A program made the translations under genes and the position numbers. Below, piece by piece: positions 19,331-27,498 of a stretch of 64,000 nucleotides of DNA (positions are counted from its first letter, which is position 1; each line of letters opens with the position of its first letter). The notes beneath the pieces are model-generated. The model searched no databases. It had not been told where the DNA came from and worked only from the letters and a program-made list of their open reading frames with translations. The stretch lies in contig NZ_CANMUA010000008.1 of the NCBI RefSeq assembly GCF_947500995.1, forward strand, positions 62,001 to 126,000, in the 5' to 3' direction. The DNA is from an uncultured Serinicoccus sp. Its GTDB lineage: Bacteria; Actinomycetota; Actinomycetes; Actinomycetales; Dermatophilaceae.

Positions 19331-20426
19331 AGGCCGGGTCCAGCGCCCTGTCCAGCGCCCGGGCCAGGTCGACCCAGAGGTCCTCGACGTCCTCCACGCC
19401 GACCGAGAGACGGACGAGGTCCTCGGGCACGGTCGCGACCTCCAGGGGGTGGCGACGACGGCGCTCGATCTGGCTCTCCACACCACCCAGGCTGGTCGAG
19501 TGCGTCCAGAGCCGTGTCGCCGCGCAGACCCGCTCGGCACCCTCCACCCCTCCGGCGACCTCGATCGAGAGCATCCCGCCGAAGCCCGGGTAGCGCACCC
19601 GCCGCACGGCCGGGTGCTCCGCCAGCCGCCCGGCGAGCACCTGCGCCCCGACCTGGGCCCGCTCCAGGCGCAGGTGCAGCGTGCGGACGCCCCGCAGCAC
19701 CAGCCACGCCTCCATCGGCCCGGGGATCGCCCCGTGCAGCGACCGGTGGGTGTGCAGCCGGTCGCGCAGATCCACCCGGGCGTCAGCGACGACGGTCGCC
19801 CCGAGCAGCACGTCGGAGTGCCCGGCGAGGTACTTCGTCGCCGAGTGGATGACGACGTCCGCGCCCCAGGCCAGCGGCTGCTGCGCGAGCGGCGTCGCGA
19901 AGGTGTTGTCCACGGCGACGAGCGGGCGGGCGTCGGCATACCTCTCCCGCAGCCCGCGCACGACGGCCGGGACGTCGGTGAGCTCCATCATGGGGTTGGT
20001 GGGCGACTCCAGCAGGAGCAGGTCGGCACCCTCGCTCGCCTCGACGATCGCGTCGACGTCCTCGGCCTCGACCCGGCGGACGGTGAGCGCCCCCGCCGCC
20101 TCGCGCTCGTCGAGCAGCCCGGTCGTCCCGTTGTAGACGTGCCGCGGCGCCACCACGACCCCGCCGACGGGCACCAGCGCCACGACGGCCGCCACCGCAC
20201 CCATCCCGGAGGCGAAGGCCAGTGCCGAGCCGCCCTCGAGCGAGCCGAGCACCTCCTCCAGCGCCTCCCACGTCGGGTTCGAGGTGCGCGCGTAGGCGAC
20301 CTCCCCGTCGGCGACGTAGGTCGAGGTGAAGGTCACCGGGGTGCTGACCGGCGCGCCGGGCTCCCGGTCGGGGCGCCCGAGCGCCACGGCGCGGGTGGCG
20401 GGGGCGAGGTCGTCGTGGTGGGTCAT
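19329..20426 (-). CDS. Cystathionine gamma-synthase/lyase-type PLP enzyme
   Basis: 365 residues. The Cys/Met metabolism PLP fold is clear: ALAFASGMGAVAAVV near 75, ESPTNPMMELTD near 140, and HSATKYLAGHSD near 195 with the Schiff-base lysine. The family includes cystathionine gamma-synthase, gamma-lyase and methionine gamma-lyase; I cannot choose. Cytoplasmic. ATG 20426 is preceded by GGAAG. The CGNR regulator ends 22 bases upstream on the same strand, so co-transcription is possible. Confidence 0.9.
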   Translation of the reverse strand: MTHHDDLAPATRAVALGRPDREPGAPVSTPVTFTSTYVADGEVAYARTSNPTWEALEEVLGSLEGGSALAFASGMGAVAAVVALVPVGGVVVAPRHVYNGTTGLLDEREAAGALTVRRVEAEDVDAIVEASEGADLLLLESPTNPMMELTDVPAVVRGLRERYADARPLVAVDNTFATPLAQQPLAWGADVVIHSATKYLAGHSDVLLGATVVADARVDLRDRLHTHRSLHGAIPGPMEAWLVLRGVRTLHLRLERAQVGAQVLAGRLAEHPAVRRVRYPGFGGMLSIEVAGGVEGAERVCAATRLWTHSTSLGGVESQIERRRRHPLEVATVPEDLVRLSVGVEDVEDLWVDLARALDRALDPA

Positions 20427-20448
20427 CGCACTCTTCCGGTATGCCGTC

Positions 20449-21081
20449 TCATCCGTCCGCGGACCCCTCACCGGGGCCCGCGTCGCCCTTGTCGGACTGC
20501 CGCCCACGATAGGCCGCGGCGGCGACCCGGTTGCCGCAGGCGGTGCTGCAGAAGCGCTTGGACCGGTTGCGCGACAGGTCGACGAAGACCCCGTCGCACC
20601 CGTCGGCCTCGCACCGCCGCAGCCGCTGCAGCTCGTCGGCGCGCACGACGTCGACCATCGCCATCGCCGCCTCGACCGCCATCCGGGTCGCGAAGGGGGC
20701 GTCGTCCGGCACGGCGTGCAGGTGCCACCCCCAGCCGTCGTGGTCGACCAGCCGGGGCACCGCCCGCTCCTCGGCGAGCAGCGCGTTGACGAGGTCCACG
20801 ACCGCCTCCTCGCCCAGCTCCCAGAACGTCGCGAGCCGCGGCCGGACGAGGCGCACCCGCTGCACCTCGGCGGACCGCCGCGGCGGCGTACCCGACCACT
20901 GCCAGTGCTCCACGAAGGCCTCCAGGTCGGCCACGGTCGTCAGGGTGTCGACACCCTCGGCGCGCGCCTGCGCGGCCCGTTCCGAGGGCAGGTGGTCGCT
21001 GCCGCTGCCGGCTCCCGTGCGGGTGTTGACCAGGGCTGCGGCCGAGCGCAGCGCCTCCACTGCGTCATGAGTGAAAGGCAA
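20449..21081 (-). CDS. ABATE/CGNR zinc-finger transcriptional regulator
   Basis: 210 residues. N-terminal ABATE domain (about 1-150; FTHDAVEALRSAAALVNTR opens it) and a C-terminal CGNR zinc finger: CEADGCDGVFVDLSRN then RFCSTACGNRVAAAAYR, with four cysteines and the name-giving Cys-Gly-Asn-Arg. ABATE is thought to sense a small molecule that the neighbouring enzyme or transporter handles. The start is TTG 21081, preceded at 5 bases by AGGAG. The divergent EamA gene is the likely target; the shared promoter holds duplicated operator-like sites. Confidence 0.9.
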   Translation of the reverse strand: MPFTHDAVEALRSAAALVNTRTGAGSGSDHLPSERAAQARAEGVDTLTTVADLEAFVEHWQWSGTPPRRSAEVQRVRLVRPRLATFWELGEEAVVDLVNALLAEERAVPRLVDHDGWGWHLHAVPDDAPFATRMAVEAAMAMVDVVRADELQRLRRCEADGCDGVFVDLSRNRSKRFCSTACGNRVAAAAYRGRQSDKGDAGPGEGSADG

Positions 21082-21142
21082 GTTGACTCCTGACGTCGGG
21101 CCTCGGTATCGTCATGAGTGTCGTAGAATTACGCTCCTGACG
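21063..21142. promoter_or_regulatory. Divergent promoter with two matched operator-like inverted repeats
   Basis: CGTCATGAG and CTCCTGACG (inverted, one mismatch) form a pair at 21063-21071/21087-21095 and again at 21110-21118/21134-21142. Both pairs have the same 15-base spacer, and the copies are 47 bases apart. A promoter toward EamA is TTGACT (21083-21088), 18 bases, TATCGT (21107-21112); TAGAAT at 21124-21129 is another -10 and lies inside the second pair. The first pair covers the start region of the CGNR gene. This suggests autoregulation plus control of the exporter. Confidence 0.65.
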
Positions 21143-21169
21143 CCAACCACGAGAGAGGGGGCCAGCCCC

Positions 21170-22207
21170 ATGACCACCACCCGGACCAGCCTCGACCACC
21201 CCACCACGTCGACCCGCCGGGCGGGCGCGCGCACCCTCCTGCTGGGGCTGGCGGTCGCGCTGCTCTCCGCCTCGATGTTCGGCACCGCGGGCGCGGTCGG
21301 CAAGAGCCTGCTGCTGGAGGGCTGGACCCCGGGGGCGGCCGTGACCGCCCGGGTCGCCCTGGGCGCCCTCGTGCTCGCCGCCCCCGCGGCCATGGCCATG
21401 CGCGGGCGCTGGCACCTGCTGCGCCGCCCGATCACCTGGATCCACACCGGGCTCTTCGGACTCGTCGCGGTGGCCGGGTGCCAGCTCTTCTACTTCCTCG
21501 CCGTCGAGCGGCTGTCGGTCGGTGTCGCGCTCATGCTGGAGTACCTCGGCCCCATCCTCGTCGTCGGCTGGCTCTGGGCCCGGCACGGCCAGCGCCCGCG
21601 ACCCCTGACGATCGGTGGCGTCGTGCTCGCGGTCGCCGGCCTGCTGCTGGTCCTCGACGTGCTGGGCGACGTGCAGCTCAGCGCCGTCGGGGTCATGTGG
21701 GGCCTGCTCGCGGCGGTCGGACTGGCGGTCTTCTTCGTCGTCGGTGCCGACGACGCCAGCGGCCTTCCCCCGACCGCGTTCGCCGCGATGGGTATGACGA
21801 TCGGCGCGGTCGCGCTCACCCTCGCCGGCGTCCTCGGCGTGGTCCCGATGGGGATGAGCACGCAGGACGTGCTCCTCGCCGGTGTCGACGCGCCGTGGTG
21901 GGCGCCGGTGCTGTGGCTCGGCCTGGTCGCGGCCGCCGGGGCATACCTCAGCGGGATCGTCGCCGCGCGCATGCTCGGCGCCAAGGTCTCCTCGTTCGTC
22001 GGCCTGGCCGAGGTGATGTTCGCCGTGCTCTTCGCCTGGCTGCTGCTGGCCGAGATGCCGGCACCGGTGCAGCTGCTCGGTGGCGTGCTCATCGTCGCCG
22101 GGGTCGCGGCGATCAAGGCCGACGAGCGGGAGAGCGGGCTGCCTGTCGCGACCTACGAGGTCGAGCCGCTCCCGGACGTCGCCGACGACACGACGCCGAT
22201 CCGCTGA
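21170..22207 (+). CDS. EamA/DMT family transporter
   Basis: 345 residues with ten hydrophobic segments in two EamA repeats (about 25-155 and 170-310). GVALMLEYLGPILVVGW near 120 and LGAKVSSFVGLAEVMFAVLF near 270 match the paired signatures. DMT proteins export amino acids, nucleosides or drugs. ATG 21170 is preceded by GAGAGAGGGGG. Divergent from the CGNR regulator, which probably controls it. Substrate unknown. Confidence 0.9.
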   Translation: MTTTRTSLDHPTTSTRRAGARTLLLGLAVALLSASMFGTAGAVGKSLLLEGWTPGAAVTARVALGALVLAAPAAMAMRGRWHLLRRPITWIHTGLFGLVAVAGCQLFYFLAVERLSVGVALMLEYLGPILVVGWLWARHGQRPRPLTIGGVVLAVAGLLLVLDVLGDVQLSAVGVMWGLLAAVGLAVFFVVGADDASGLPPTAFAAMGMTIGAVALTLAGVLGVVPMGMSTQDVLLAGVDAPWWAPVLWLGLVAAAGAYLSGIVAARMLGAKVSSFVGLAEVMFAVLFAWLLLAEMPAPVQLLGGVLIVAGVAAIKADERESGLPVATYEVEPLPDVADDTTPIR

Positions 22208-22225
22208 GCACGCGGCCAAGGCCGC

Positions 22226-22849
22226 TCAGCCCTCGAAGGTGACGGTCACGTCGCCGTGACCCAGGGCGTCGAGCAGTCCCTCGAGCATGGCCACCGTGTT
22301 GCTCTCGGCGAGGTCGGCCAGCGGGCCTCCCTCGGAGGCGGCCCGGCTCATCTGGGCCACCGCGGTGCGCTGGGCCTCCTGCTCGAGGTCGGAGCCACGG
22401 AAGCGGTTGGTGATGCCGCGGTCGACGCTGACGACGTAGCTCTCCTCGAGGTCCAGCGTCGGCCCGCCGACCGTCGGCTGCGGCAGCAGGACCGTCACCG
22501 CGCCGTCCTCCTCGGACACCTGCACCCGGCGGGAGTCCAGCTCGCCGAAGTCGACGATGGCATCGACGTCGCCCTTGCCGACGTAGAGGACCCGCTCGCC
22601 GCTGATCCAGTCAGGCACGAAGCGGGTGTCCCGCTCGAGGTCGACGACCGTCTCGTAGTAGGCGCTCGCCGCGTGGAACTCGCTGATCTCGGTGAGCGAC
22701 TGCAGGACGGAGGGGCCGGTGCGGTCGACCTCCTCCTCGGCGAAGGGGTTGAGCGAGGGCCGCCAGTCGGTCAGCAGGCTGAACCCGCCGAAGACGGCCA
22801 GCAGCACGACGGGAATCATCAGCAGGACTCCGACGACGCGACCCAGCAT
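22226..22849 (-). CDS. DUF4230 domain protein, membrane-anchored
   Basis: 207 residues. One N-terminal membrane helix (about 5-25), then an extracytoplasmic DUF4230-type domain with ISEFHAASAYYE and YVGKGDVDAIVDFGEL. The domain is found in many bacteria without known function. ATG 22849 is chosen because TAGGGT sits 7 bases upstream; a GTG nine bases further out overlaps that box. Faces the convergent EamA gene with 18 bases between. Confidence 0.8.
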   Translation of the reverse strand: MLGRVVGVLLMIPVVLLAVFGGFSLLTDWRPSLNPFAEEEVDRTGPSVLQSLTEISEFHAASAYYETVVDLERDTRFVPDWISGERVLYVGKGDVDAIVDFGELDSRRVQVSEEDGAVTVLLPQPTVGGPTLDLEESYVVSVDRGITNRFRGSDLEQEAQRTAVAQMSRAASEGGPLADLAESNTVAMLEGLLDALGHGDVTVTFEG

Positions 22850-22856
22850 GCGGCAC

Positions 22857-22862
22857 ACCCTA
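22857..22862 (-). promoter_or_regulatory. -10 box TAGGGT (leaderless type) before DUF4230 gene
   Basis: On the minus strand TAGGGT ends 7 bases before ATG 22849. Confidence 0.55.
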
Positions 22863-22909
22863 GCGACGGGCCGCCCCGCGGTCCTCGTGAACCACGACGT
22901 GCAGGCCGG

Positions 22910-24424
22910 TCAGCGGCCCGCTGCCCTCCGGACGAAGTCGGTGATGCCCTCGGCCTCCTCGACCCGGGAGGTCTCGCCAACGTAGGGCATGTGGCCGGTC
23001 TCGAACCACGCGTGCTCGACCCGGTCCATGGCCGCGTCCGGCAGCCGCAGGTGGGCGACCGTGTCCTCGGCGGCCCAGTAGGGCGTGGCCAGGTCGTAGT
23101 AGCCGTACTCGAAGCGGACGCGCAGGTGCGGGTTGGCGCGCATGACCCGCTCCAGCTTGTCGGCGACGTTGATGGGCTTGGCCTCGAACTCCTTGTAGGA
23201 CCAGTGCTCGATGGCGTCGGAGAAGACGGCGTAGGGCAGGTCGAGCTCGGAGCGCAGCTCGGCCCGCAGGTAGTGGTGGATGGCCGCGGCGTACGGCCCC
23301 ATGATCGCGTCGATGCTGGGGTCGGCGTCCATGCCCTCGGCGATCCCCGAGTGCAGCACGCCACGGATGCGCCCGTCGATCCGCCCGACCGTCTCGCCAC
23401 GGTCGCGCAGCAGCTCGGTGCAGAAGCGCCAGTGCTCGGGCCTCAGGTCGCACCGCTCGACGTAGTCGCGGGACAGCCCGGTCAGGGCCGCCAGCCGCTC
23501 CACCACGTCGGCCCGCTCGTCCTCGGTGAGCCGGTTGCCGCGCGCCAGCGCCCACCGGTAGGTCCCGGCGGCGAACTCCTCGGCCTCCTCGAGCACCTCC
23601 GAGAGGCTGCGCCCCTGGTGCTTGCCGTGGTAGTGCGCGATCGCGGCGTAGGTCGGCAGGTAGGACAGGCAGGCCTCGTCGTGGCGAAGGAAGCGGAAGT
23701 CCTGGGTGCCGAAGTCCAGCACGCTGGAGATGAGGACCAACCCGTTGAGCTGCATACCGAAGCTGCCGAAGAGGCGCTCAGCGACGGACACGGCCCGCGT
23801 GGTGCCGTAGGACTCCCCGGCGAGGAACTTCGGGCTCATCCAACGGTCCTCGCGGGTGCACCACAGCCGGATGAGCTCGGTGACCTGCTCGACGTCCTTC
23901 TTCCACCCGTGGTAGTCCTTGGCCTTGCCGCCCTCCACCGCGCGAGACCAGCCGGTCGACATCGGGTCGATGAAGACCAGGTCGGAGGCCCGCAGCAGCG
24001 TCTGCGGGTTGTCGTGCAGGGCGTAGGGCGGCGCCGTCGGGTCGTTCGGCTCGCCCGCGTCGGCGATCCGCGGCCCGAGCACCCCGAGGTGCAGCCACAC
24101 CGAGCTCGACCCGGGGCCGCCGTTGAAGACGAAGGTGATCGGACGGCTGCGGTCGGGCTCACCCTCCCCGTCGACCAGGGTGTATGCCGTGACCGCCAGC
24201 TCCCCGCGCGGCGTCCAGCCCTGGAAGACCTCGTCCTTGACCTCCTCCTCGCGGATGACGATCCGCCCGGTCCGCGCGGTGTAGGTCAGCTCGCCCTCGG
24301 TGGTGCCGATGGTGTGGGTCGTCTCGACCAGCACGTCGCGCGGCTCGGGGCGGTCCTTGCCCCCCGGGGTCGCGGGGTCGGTCGCCGGGCTGTCGCCGGT
24401 GGTCGTCGAGGCCTCGTCGCTCAT
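22910..24424 (-). CDS. Serine carboxypeptidase-like peptidase (S10 family)
   Basis: 504 residues. The S10 set is complete: FVFNGGPGSSSVW (oxyanion hole), LAGESYGTTR with the nucleophile Ser about 205, YYDLATPYWAAED (catalytic Asp), and ETGHMPY (catalytic His). Bacterial members of this clade release C-terminal amino acids. No signal peptide, so it should be cytoplasmic, unlike yeast carboxypeptidase Y. ATG 24424 is 7 bases from TAGGGT. Divergent from an M3 oligopeptidase, which suggests both are used in peptide turnover. Confidence 0.9.
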   Translation of the reverse strand: MSDEASTTTGDSPATDPATPGGKDRPEPRDVLVETTHTIGTTEGELTYTARTGRIVIREEEVKDEVFQGWTPRGELAVTAYTLVDGEGEPDRSRPITFVFNGGPGSSSVWLHLGVLGPRIADAGEPNDPTAPPYALHDNPQTLLRASDLVFIDPMSTGWSRAVEGGKAKDYHGWKKDVEQVTELIRLWCTREDRWMSPKFLAGESYGTTRAVSVAERLFGSFGMQLNGLVLISSVLDFGTQDFRFLRHDEACLSYLPTYAAIAHYHGKHQGRSLSEVLEEAEEFAAGTYRWALARGNRLTEDERADVVERLAALTGLSRDYVERCDLRPEHWRFCTELLRDRGETVGRIDGRIRGVLHSGIAEGMDADPSIDAIMGPYAAAIHHYLRAELRSELDLPYAVFSDAIEHWSYKEFEAKPINVADKLERVMRANPHLRVRFEYGYYDLATPYWAAEDTVAHLRLPDAAMDRVEHAWFETGHMPYVGETSRVEEAEGITDFVRRAAGR

Positions 24425-24431
24425 GGTCGCC

Positions 24432-24437
24432 ACCCTA
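24432..24437 (-). promoter_or_regulatory. -10 box TAGGGT (leaderless type) before S10 gene
   Basis: On the minus strand TAGGGT ends 7 bases before ATG 24424. Confidence 0.55.
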
Positions 24438-24488
24438 TGCAGTCCTTATCGCGGCCCGACGACAGGCTGGATATCACTCCTGAATCAG

Positions 24489-24544
24489 CACTTCTGGACA
24501 TCGGTTTCTGGGGCCCGTTCCCCAGAAAGCTATGTCCAGAAGTG
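24489..24544. repeat. 56-bp inverted repeat, family A copy 2
   Basis: Arms of 25 bases (outer CACTTCTGGACAT, inner CTGGGG) with a 6-base loop. Closely similar to 10886-10937, including CCCCAGAAAGC on the right arm. Here it sits between divergent genes, where a terminator is not expected; it may insulate the two promoters or be a mobile REP-like element. Confidence 0.85.
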
Positions 24545-24575
24545 TGCGTGGGTGGCCTGTGATGTGATGAGAGGT

Positions 24576-26645
24576 ATGACCAACCCCCTCCTCTCCCCGT
24601 CCACGCTGCCCTTCTCGCTCCCCGACTACGCGAACCTCACCGACGCCCACGTCCGGGAGGCGGTCGAGGTGGGGATGGCCGAGCAGCTCGAGGCGCTGCG
24701 GGCCCTGGCCGAGGACCCGGAGCCGGCGACGGTGGAGAACGTCCTGCACGCCTGGGAGACCTCCGGGGCGACGCTGGACCGCACGCTGTCGGCGTTCTGG
24801 GTCGCCAAGTCGGCCGACACCAACGACGAGCGGGACGCCATCATGGCCGAGTTCGCGCCGCGGCTGGCCGCGCACACCGACACGATCATGCTCGACCAGG
24901 GCCTGTATGCCCGGCTCTCCCAGCTGGGCGACCGCGCCGATGCCGGGGAGGTCGACCTCGACGAGCAGGACGAGTTCGTCCTCACCGAGCGGCTGCGCGC
25001 CTACGAGCGCGGCGGGATCACGCTCGACGCCCCCGGCCAGGCCCGGCTGCGCGAGCTCAACGGGGAGCTGGCGACGCTCTCGACCGAGTTCGACCGGCTG
25101 CTGGTGACCGGCCGCGCGGCGGCCGCGGTGCACGTCACCGACGAGGCCGAGCTGGCCGGGCTGGACCAGGACGCGCGGGCCGGGCTGCGCGAGGCCGCGG
25201 AGGCCAGGGGCCTCGACGGCTGGCTCGTCACCCTGACGAACACCACCGGGCAGCCGATCCTGGACGGCCTGGAGCACCGTGGCCTGCGCGAGCGGGTCTT
25301 CCGGGCCTCCGTCGAGCGGGGGCTGGGCCGGGAGGGGCACGAGGCCCACGACACCCGCGACATCCTCGTGCGGATCGCCCGCCTGCGCGCCGAGCGCGCG
25401 ACGCTGCTCGGCTACGAGCACCACGCGTCCTACGTGCACCAGGTCGGCTGCGCCCAGACCACCGACGCGGTCAACGACCTGCTCGGCCGGCTCGCCCCGG
25501 GCGCCGTGGAGATCGCCCAGCGCGAGGCCGACGCCCTGGCCGAGCAGCTGCACACCCTCGAGCCGGGGGCGACGCTGGAGGGCTGGGACTGGCAGTTCCT
25601 CGCCGCCCGCAGCGCCGGGGAGGGCTTCGACACCGGGCAGCTCACGCCCTACCTGGAGTTCGAGCGGGTGCTCACCGACGGCGTCTTCGCCGCGGCCACG
25701 GCGCTCTACGGCATCACCTTCCACGAGCGGGAGGACCTCGTCGGGTACACCGAGGCGGCCCGCGTCTTCGAGGTGCGCGAGGCCGACGGCAGCCAGCTGG
25801 GCGCCGTCGCCATCGACCCCTACACCCGGCCGACGAAGAAGGGCGGGGCGTGGATGACGAGCATCGTCGACCAGTCGCACCTGCTCGGCGACCTGCCCGT
25901 GGTGACCAACACGTGCAACGTGCCGCCGCCGTCGGCCGGCCAGCCCAGCCTCATGACCTGGACCAACGTCATCACGCTCTTCCACGAGTTCGGCCACGAC
26001 CTGCACGGGCTGCTCTCGGACGTGCGCTACCCCTCGCGCTCGGGCACGTCGGTGCCGCGCGACTTCGTCGAGTTCCCCAGCCAGGTCAACGAGATCTGGG
26101 CCTGGGAGCCGGCGCTGCTGCGGCGCTACGCGCGTCACCACGAGACCGGCGATCCGGTCCCGCAGGAGTGGGTCGACCAGCTCGTCGACAGCCGCACCGA
26201 GACCGGATACCACACCATCGAGCTGCTCAAGGCGATGATCCTGGACCAGGCCTGGCACCAGACGCCGCTGGCGGAGCTGCCGGAGGACGGGTCCGGCGTG
26301 GAGGCCTTCGAGCAGGCGGCCCTCGAGCAGGCCGGGGTGGCCTTCCCGCTCGTCCCGCCGCGCTACCGCAGCGCCTACTTCCACCACATCTTCGGCGGCG
26401 GGTACGCCGCGGGTTACTACTCCTACCTGTGGTCGGAGGTCATGGATGCCGACACCGTCCGGTGGTTCCGCGAGCAGGGCGACGCCGACCACCCCGGAGG
26501 TATGACGCGCGCCGCCGGCGACGTCTTCCGCCGGGAGCTCCTGGGTCGGGGCGGGTCCATCGAGGCGCTGGAGACCTACCGACGCTTCCGCGGCCGCGAC
26601 CCCGAGGTGGGCCCGCTGCTGGAGCGGCTCGGGCTGACCGGCTGA
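24576..26645 (+). CDS. M3 family metallopeptidase (oligopeptidase/Dcp-like)
   Basis: 689 residues, right for M3A. The zinc site HEFGHDLHGLL is at about 470-480 and the downstream region FVEFPSQVNEIWAWEP supplies the third ligand. These cytoplasmic enzymes cut short peptides, some as dipeptidyl carboxypeptidases. I chose ATG 24576; an in-frame ATG at 24567 is also possible. The gene is divergent from the S10 peptidase. Confidence 0.94.
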   Translation: MTNPLLSPSTLPFSLPDYANLTDAHVREAVEVGMAEQLEALRALAEDPEPATVENVLHAWETSGATLDRTLSAFWVAKSADTNDERDAIMAEFAPRLAAHTDTIMLDQGLYARLSQLGDRADAGEVDLDEQDEFVLTERLRAYERGGITLDAPGQARLRELNGELATLSTEFDRLLVTGRAAAAVHVTDEAELAGLDQDARAGLREAAEARGLDGWLVTLTNTTGQPILDGLEHRGLRERVFRASVERGLGREGHEAHDTRDILVRIARLRAERATLLGYEHHASYVHQVGCAQTTDAVNDLLGRLAPGAVEIAQREADALAEQLHTLEPGATLEGWDWQFLAARSAGEGFDTGQLTPYLEFERVLTDGVFAAATALYGITFHEREDLVGYTEAARVFEVREADGSQLGAVAIDPYTRPTKKGGAWMTSIVDQSHLLGDLPVVTNTCNVPPPSAGQPSLMTWTNVITLFHEFGHDLHGLLSDVRYPSRSGTSVPRDFVEFPSQVNEIWAWEPALLRRYARHHETGDPVPQEWVDQLVDSRTETGYHTIELLKAMILDQAWHQTPLAELPEDGSGVEAFEQAALEQAGVAFPLVPPRYRSAYFHHIFGGGYAAGYYSYLWSEVMDADTVRWFREQGDADHPGGMTRAAGDVFRRELLGRGGSIEALETYRRFRGRDPEVGPLLERLGLTG

Positions 26646-26691
26646 GCCGTCCGGGGTCGCCGTGATCCTCGCCGACCGGCGGCGAGGAGGC

Positions 26692-26706
26692 GACCTTGTT
26701 AAGGTC
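26692..26706. promoter_or_regulatory. Short palindrome and -10-like TAAGGT upstream of small membrane gene
   Basis: GACCTT-GTT-AAGGTC is a perfect 6-base inverted repeat containing TAAGGT. The gene start follows about 25 bases later with a strong AGGAGG. It may be a promoter with an operator. Confidence 0.35.
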
Positions 26707-26730
26707 ATGAGTCACCTGAGGAGGTGGCCG

Positions 26731-26967
26731 ATGAAGTCCTTCCCGCTCATTCCCTACGCCGTCGCCGGTCTGGTCGTGCTCGGCTGGTGGGTGGTGACCC
26801 AGTCGTGGGTGGCCCTCGGAGTCATGGTCGTGCTCCTCGCGGTCGCGTCACTGCACGTCATCAAGGCCACGAGCGGCCCCGGCTCCCTCGGCAGCGGCCA
26901 GGACGAGGCGGAGTCGCGCGCCCGGGCCACCTTCCCCACGCCGCCGGAGCGCCCGCACGGCCTCTGA
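26731..26967 (+). CDS. Small two-helix membrane protein, function unknown
   Basis: 78 residues: two adjacent membrane helices (about 7-45) and a short polar tail ending in prolines. ATG 26731 was chosen over an in-frame ATG at 26708 because AGGAGGTGG lies at ideal spacing. No family recognised. It is followed after three bases by the stop of the convergent MarR gene. Confidence 0.65.
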   Translation: MKSFPLIPYAVAGLVVLGWWVVTQSWVALGVMVVLLAVASLHVIKATSGPGSLGSGQDEAESRARATFPTPPERPHGL

Positions 26968-26970
26968 CGC

Positions 26971-27438
26971 TCAGCCCCGCTCGGCGTCGATCTGCTCGGC
27001 CACGTCCTGCATGCGTTCGGTGAGGCGCGCCAGGTCGGCGAGCTCGGCGTCGCTCAGCCGGTCGAGCACCTGAGCCTTCGCCTGCAGGACCGGACCCTCC
27101 AGCGAGGCGAGGACCTCCTCGCCCTCCGGGGTGATCCGCAGCACCAGCCGCCGCCGGTCGGCCGGGTCGTGCTCGCGCCGCAACCACCCGCGCGCGACGA
27201 TGCGCTCGAGGATCCCGCTCGTGGTCGGGGTGGACACCCCCAGGTGCTCGGCCAGGGCCTGCCCGCTGAGATCAGGGTTGGCCCGGACCAGCACGAGCAC
27301 CTGGACCTGGCGCAGGGTCAGCTCGGCGGGGACGGGCCGGGGGTCGAGCCACCGCATGGCGACCGCGTGGAGCCGGGCCTCGCTGGCGCCGATCCGGCCC
27401 AGCAGCGCCGCACGTCCGTGCTGGTCGGGCCGATCCAT
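26971..27438 (-). CDS. MarR family transcriptional regulator
   Basis: 155 residues. Winged helix with LRQVQVLVLVRANPD, then SGQALAEHLGVSTPTTSGIL as recognition region, and REHDPADRRRLVLRIT as the wing with the canonical DxRxxR. Divergent from the RND efflux gene with 60 bases between, the standard layout of a drug-responsive repressor and its pump. ATG 27438 is preceded by AAGGAG at 9 bases. Ligand unknown. Confidence 0.92.
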   Translation of the reverse strand: MDRPDQHGRAALLGRIGASEARLHAVAMRWLDPRPVPAELTLRQVQVLVLVRANPDLSGQALAEHLGVSTPTTSGILERIVARGWLRREHDPADRRRLVLRITPEGEEVLASLEGPVLQAKAQVLDRLSDAELADLARLTERMQDVAEQIDAERG

Positions 27439-27483
27439 ACGTCGCACTCCTTCGTCGATTCGGTCGAGGGTAATGGTTCGCCT

Positions 27484-27489
27484 TAGGCT
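27484..27489 (+). promoter_or_regulatory. -10 box TAGGCT before RND gene
   Basis: TAGGCT ends 9 bases before ATG 27499; a near-leaderless transcript is expected. Confidence 0.45.
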
Positions 27490-27498
27490 AGGCATCCT

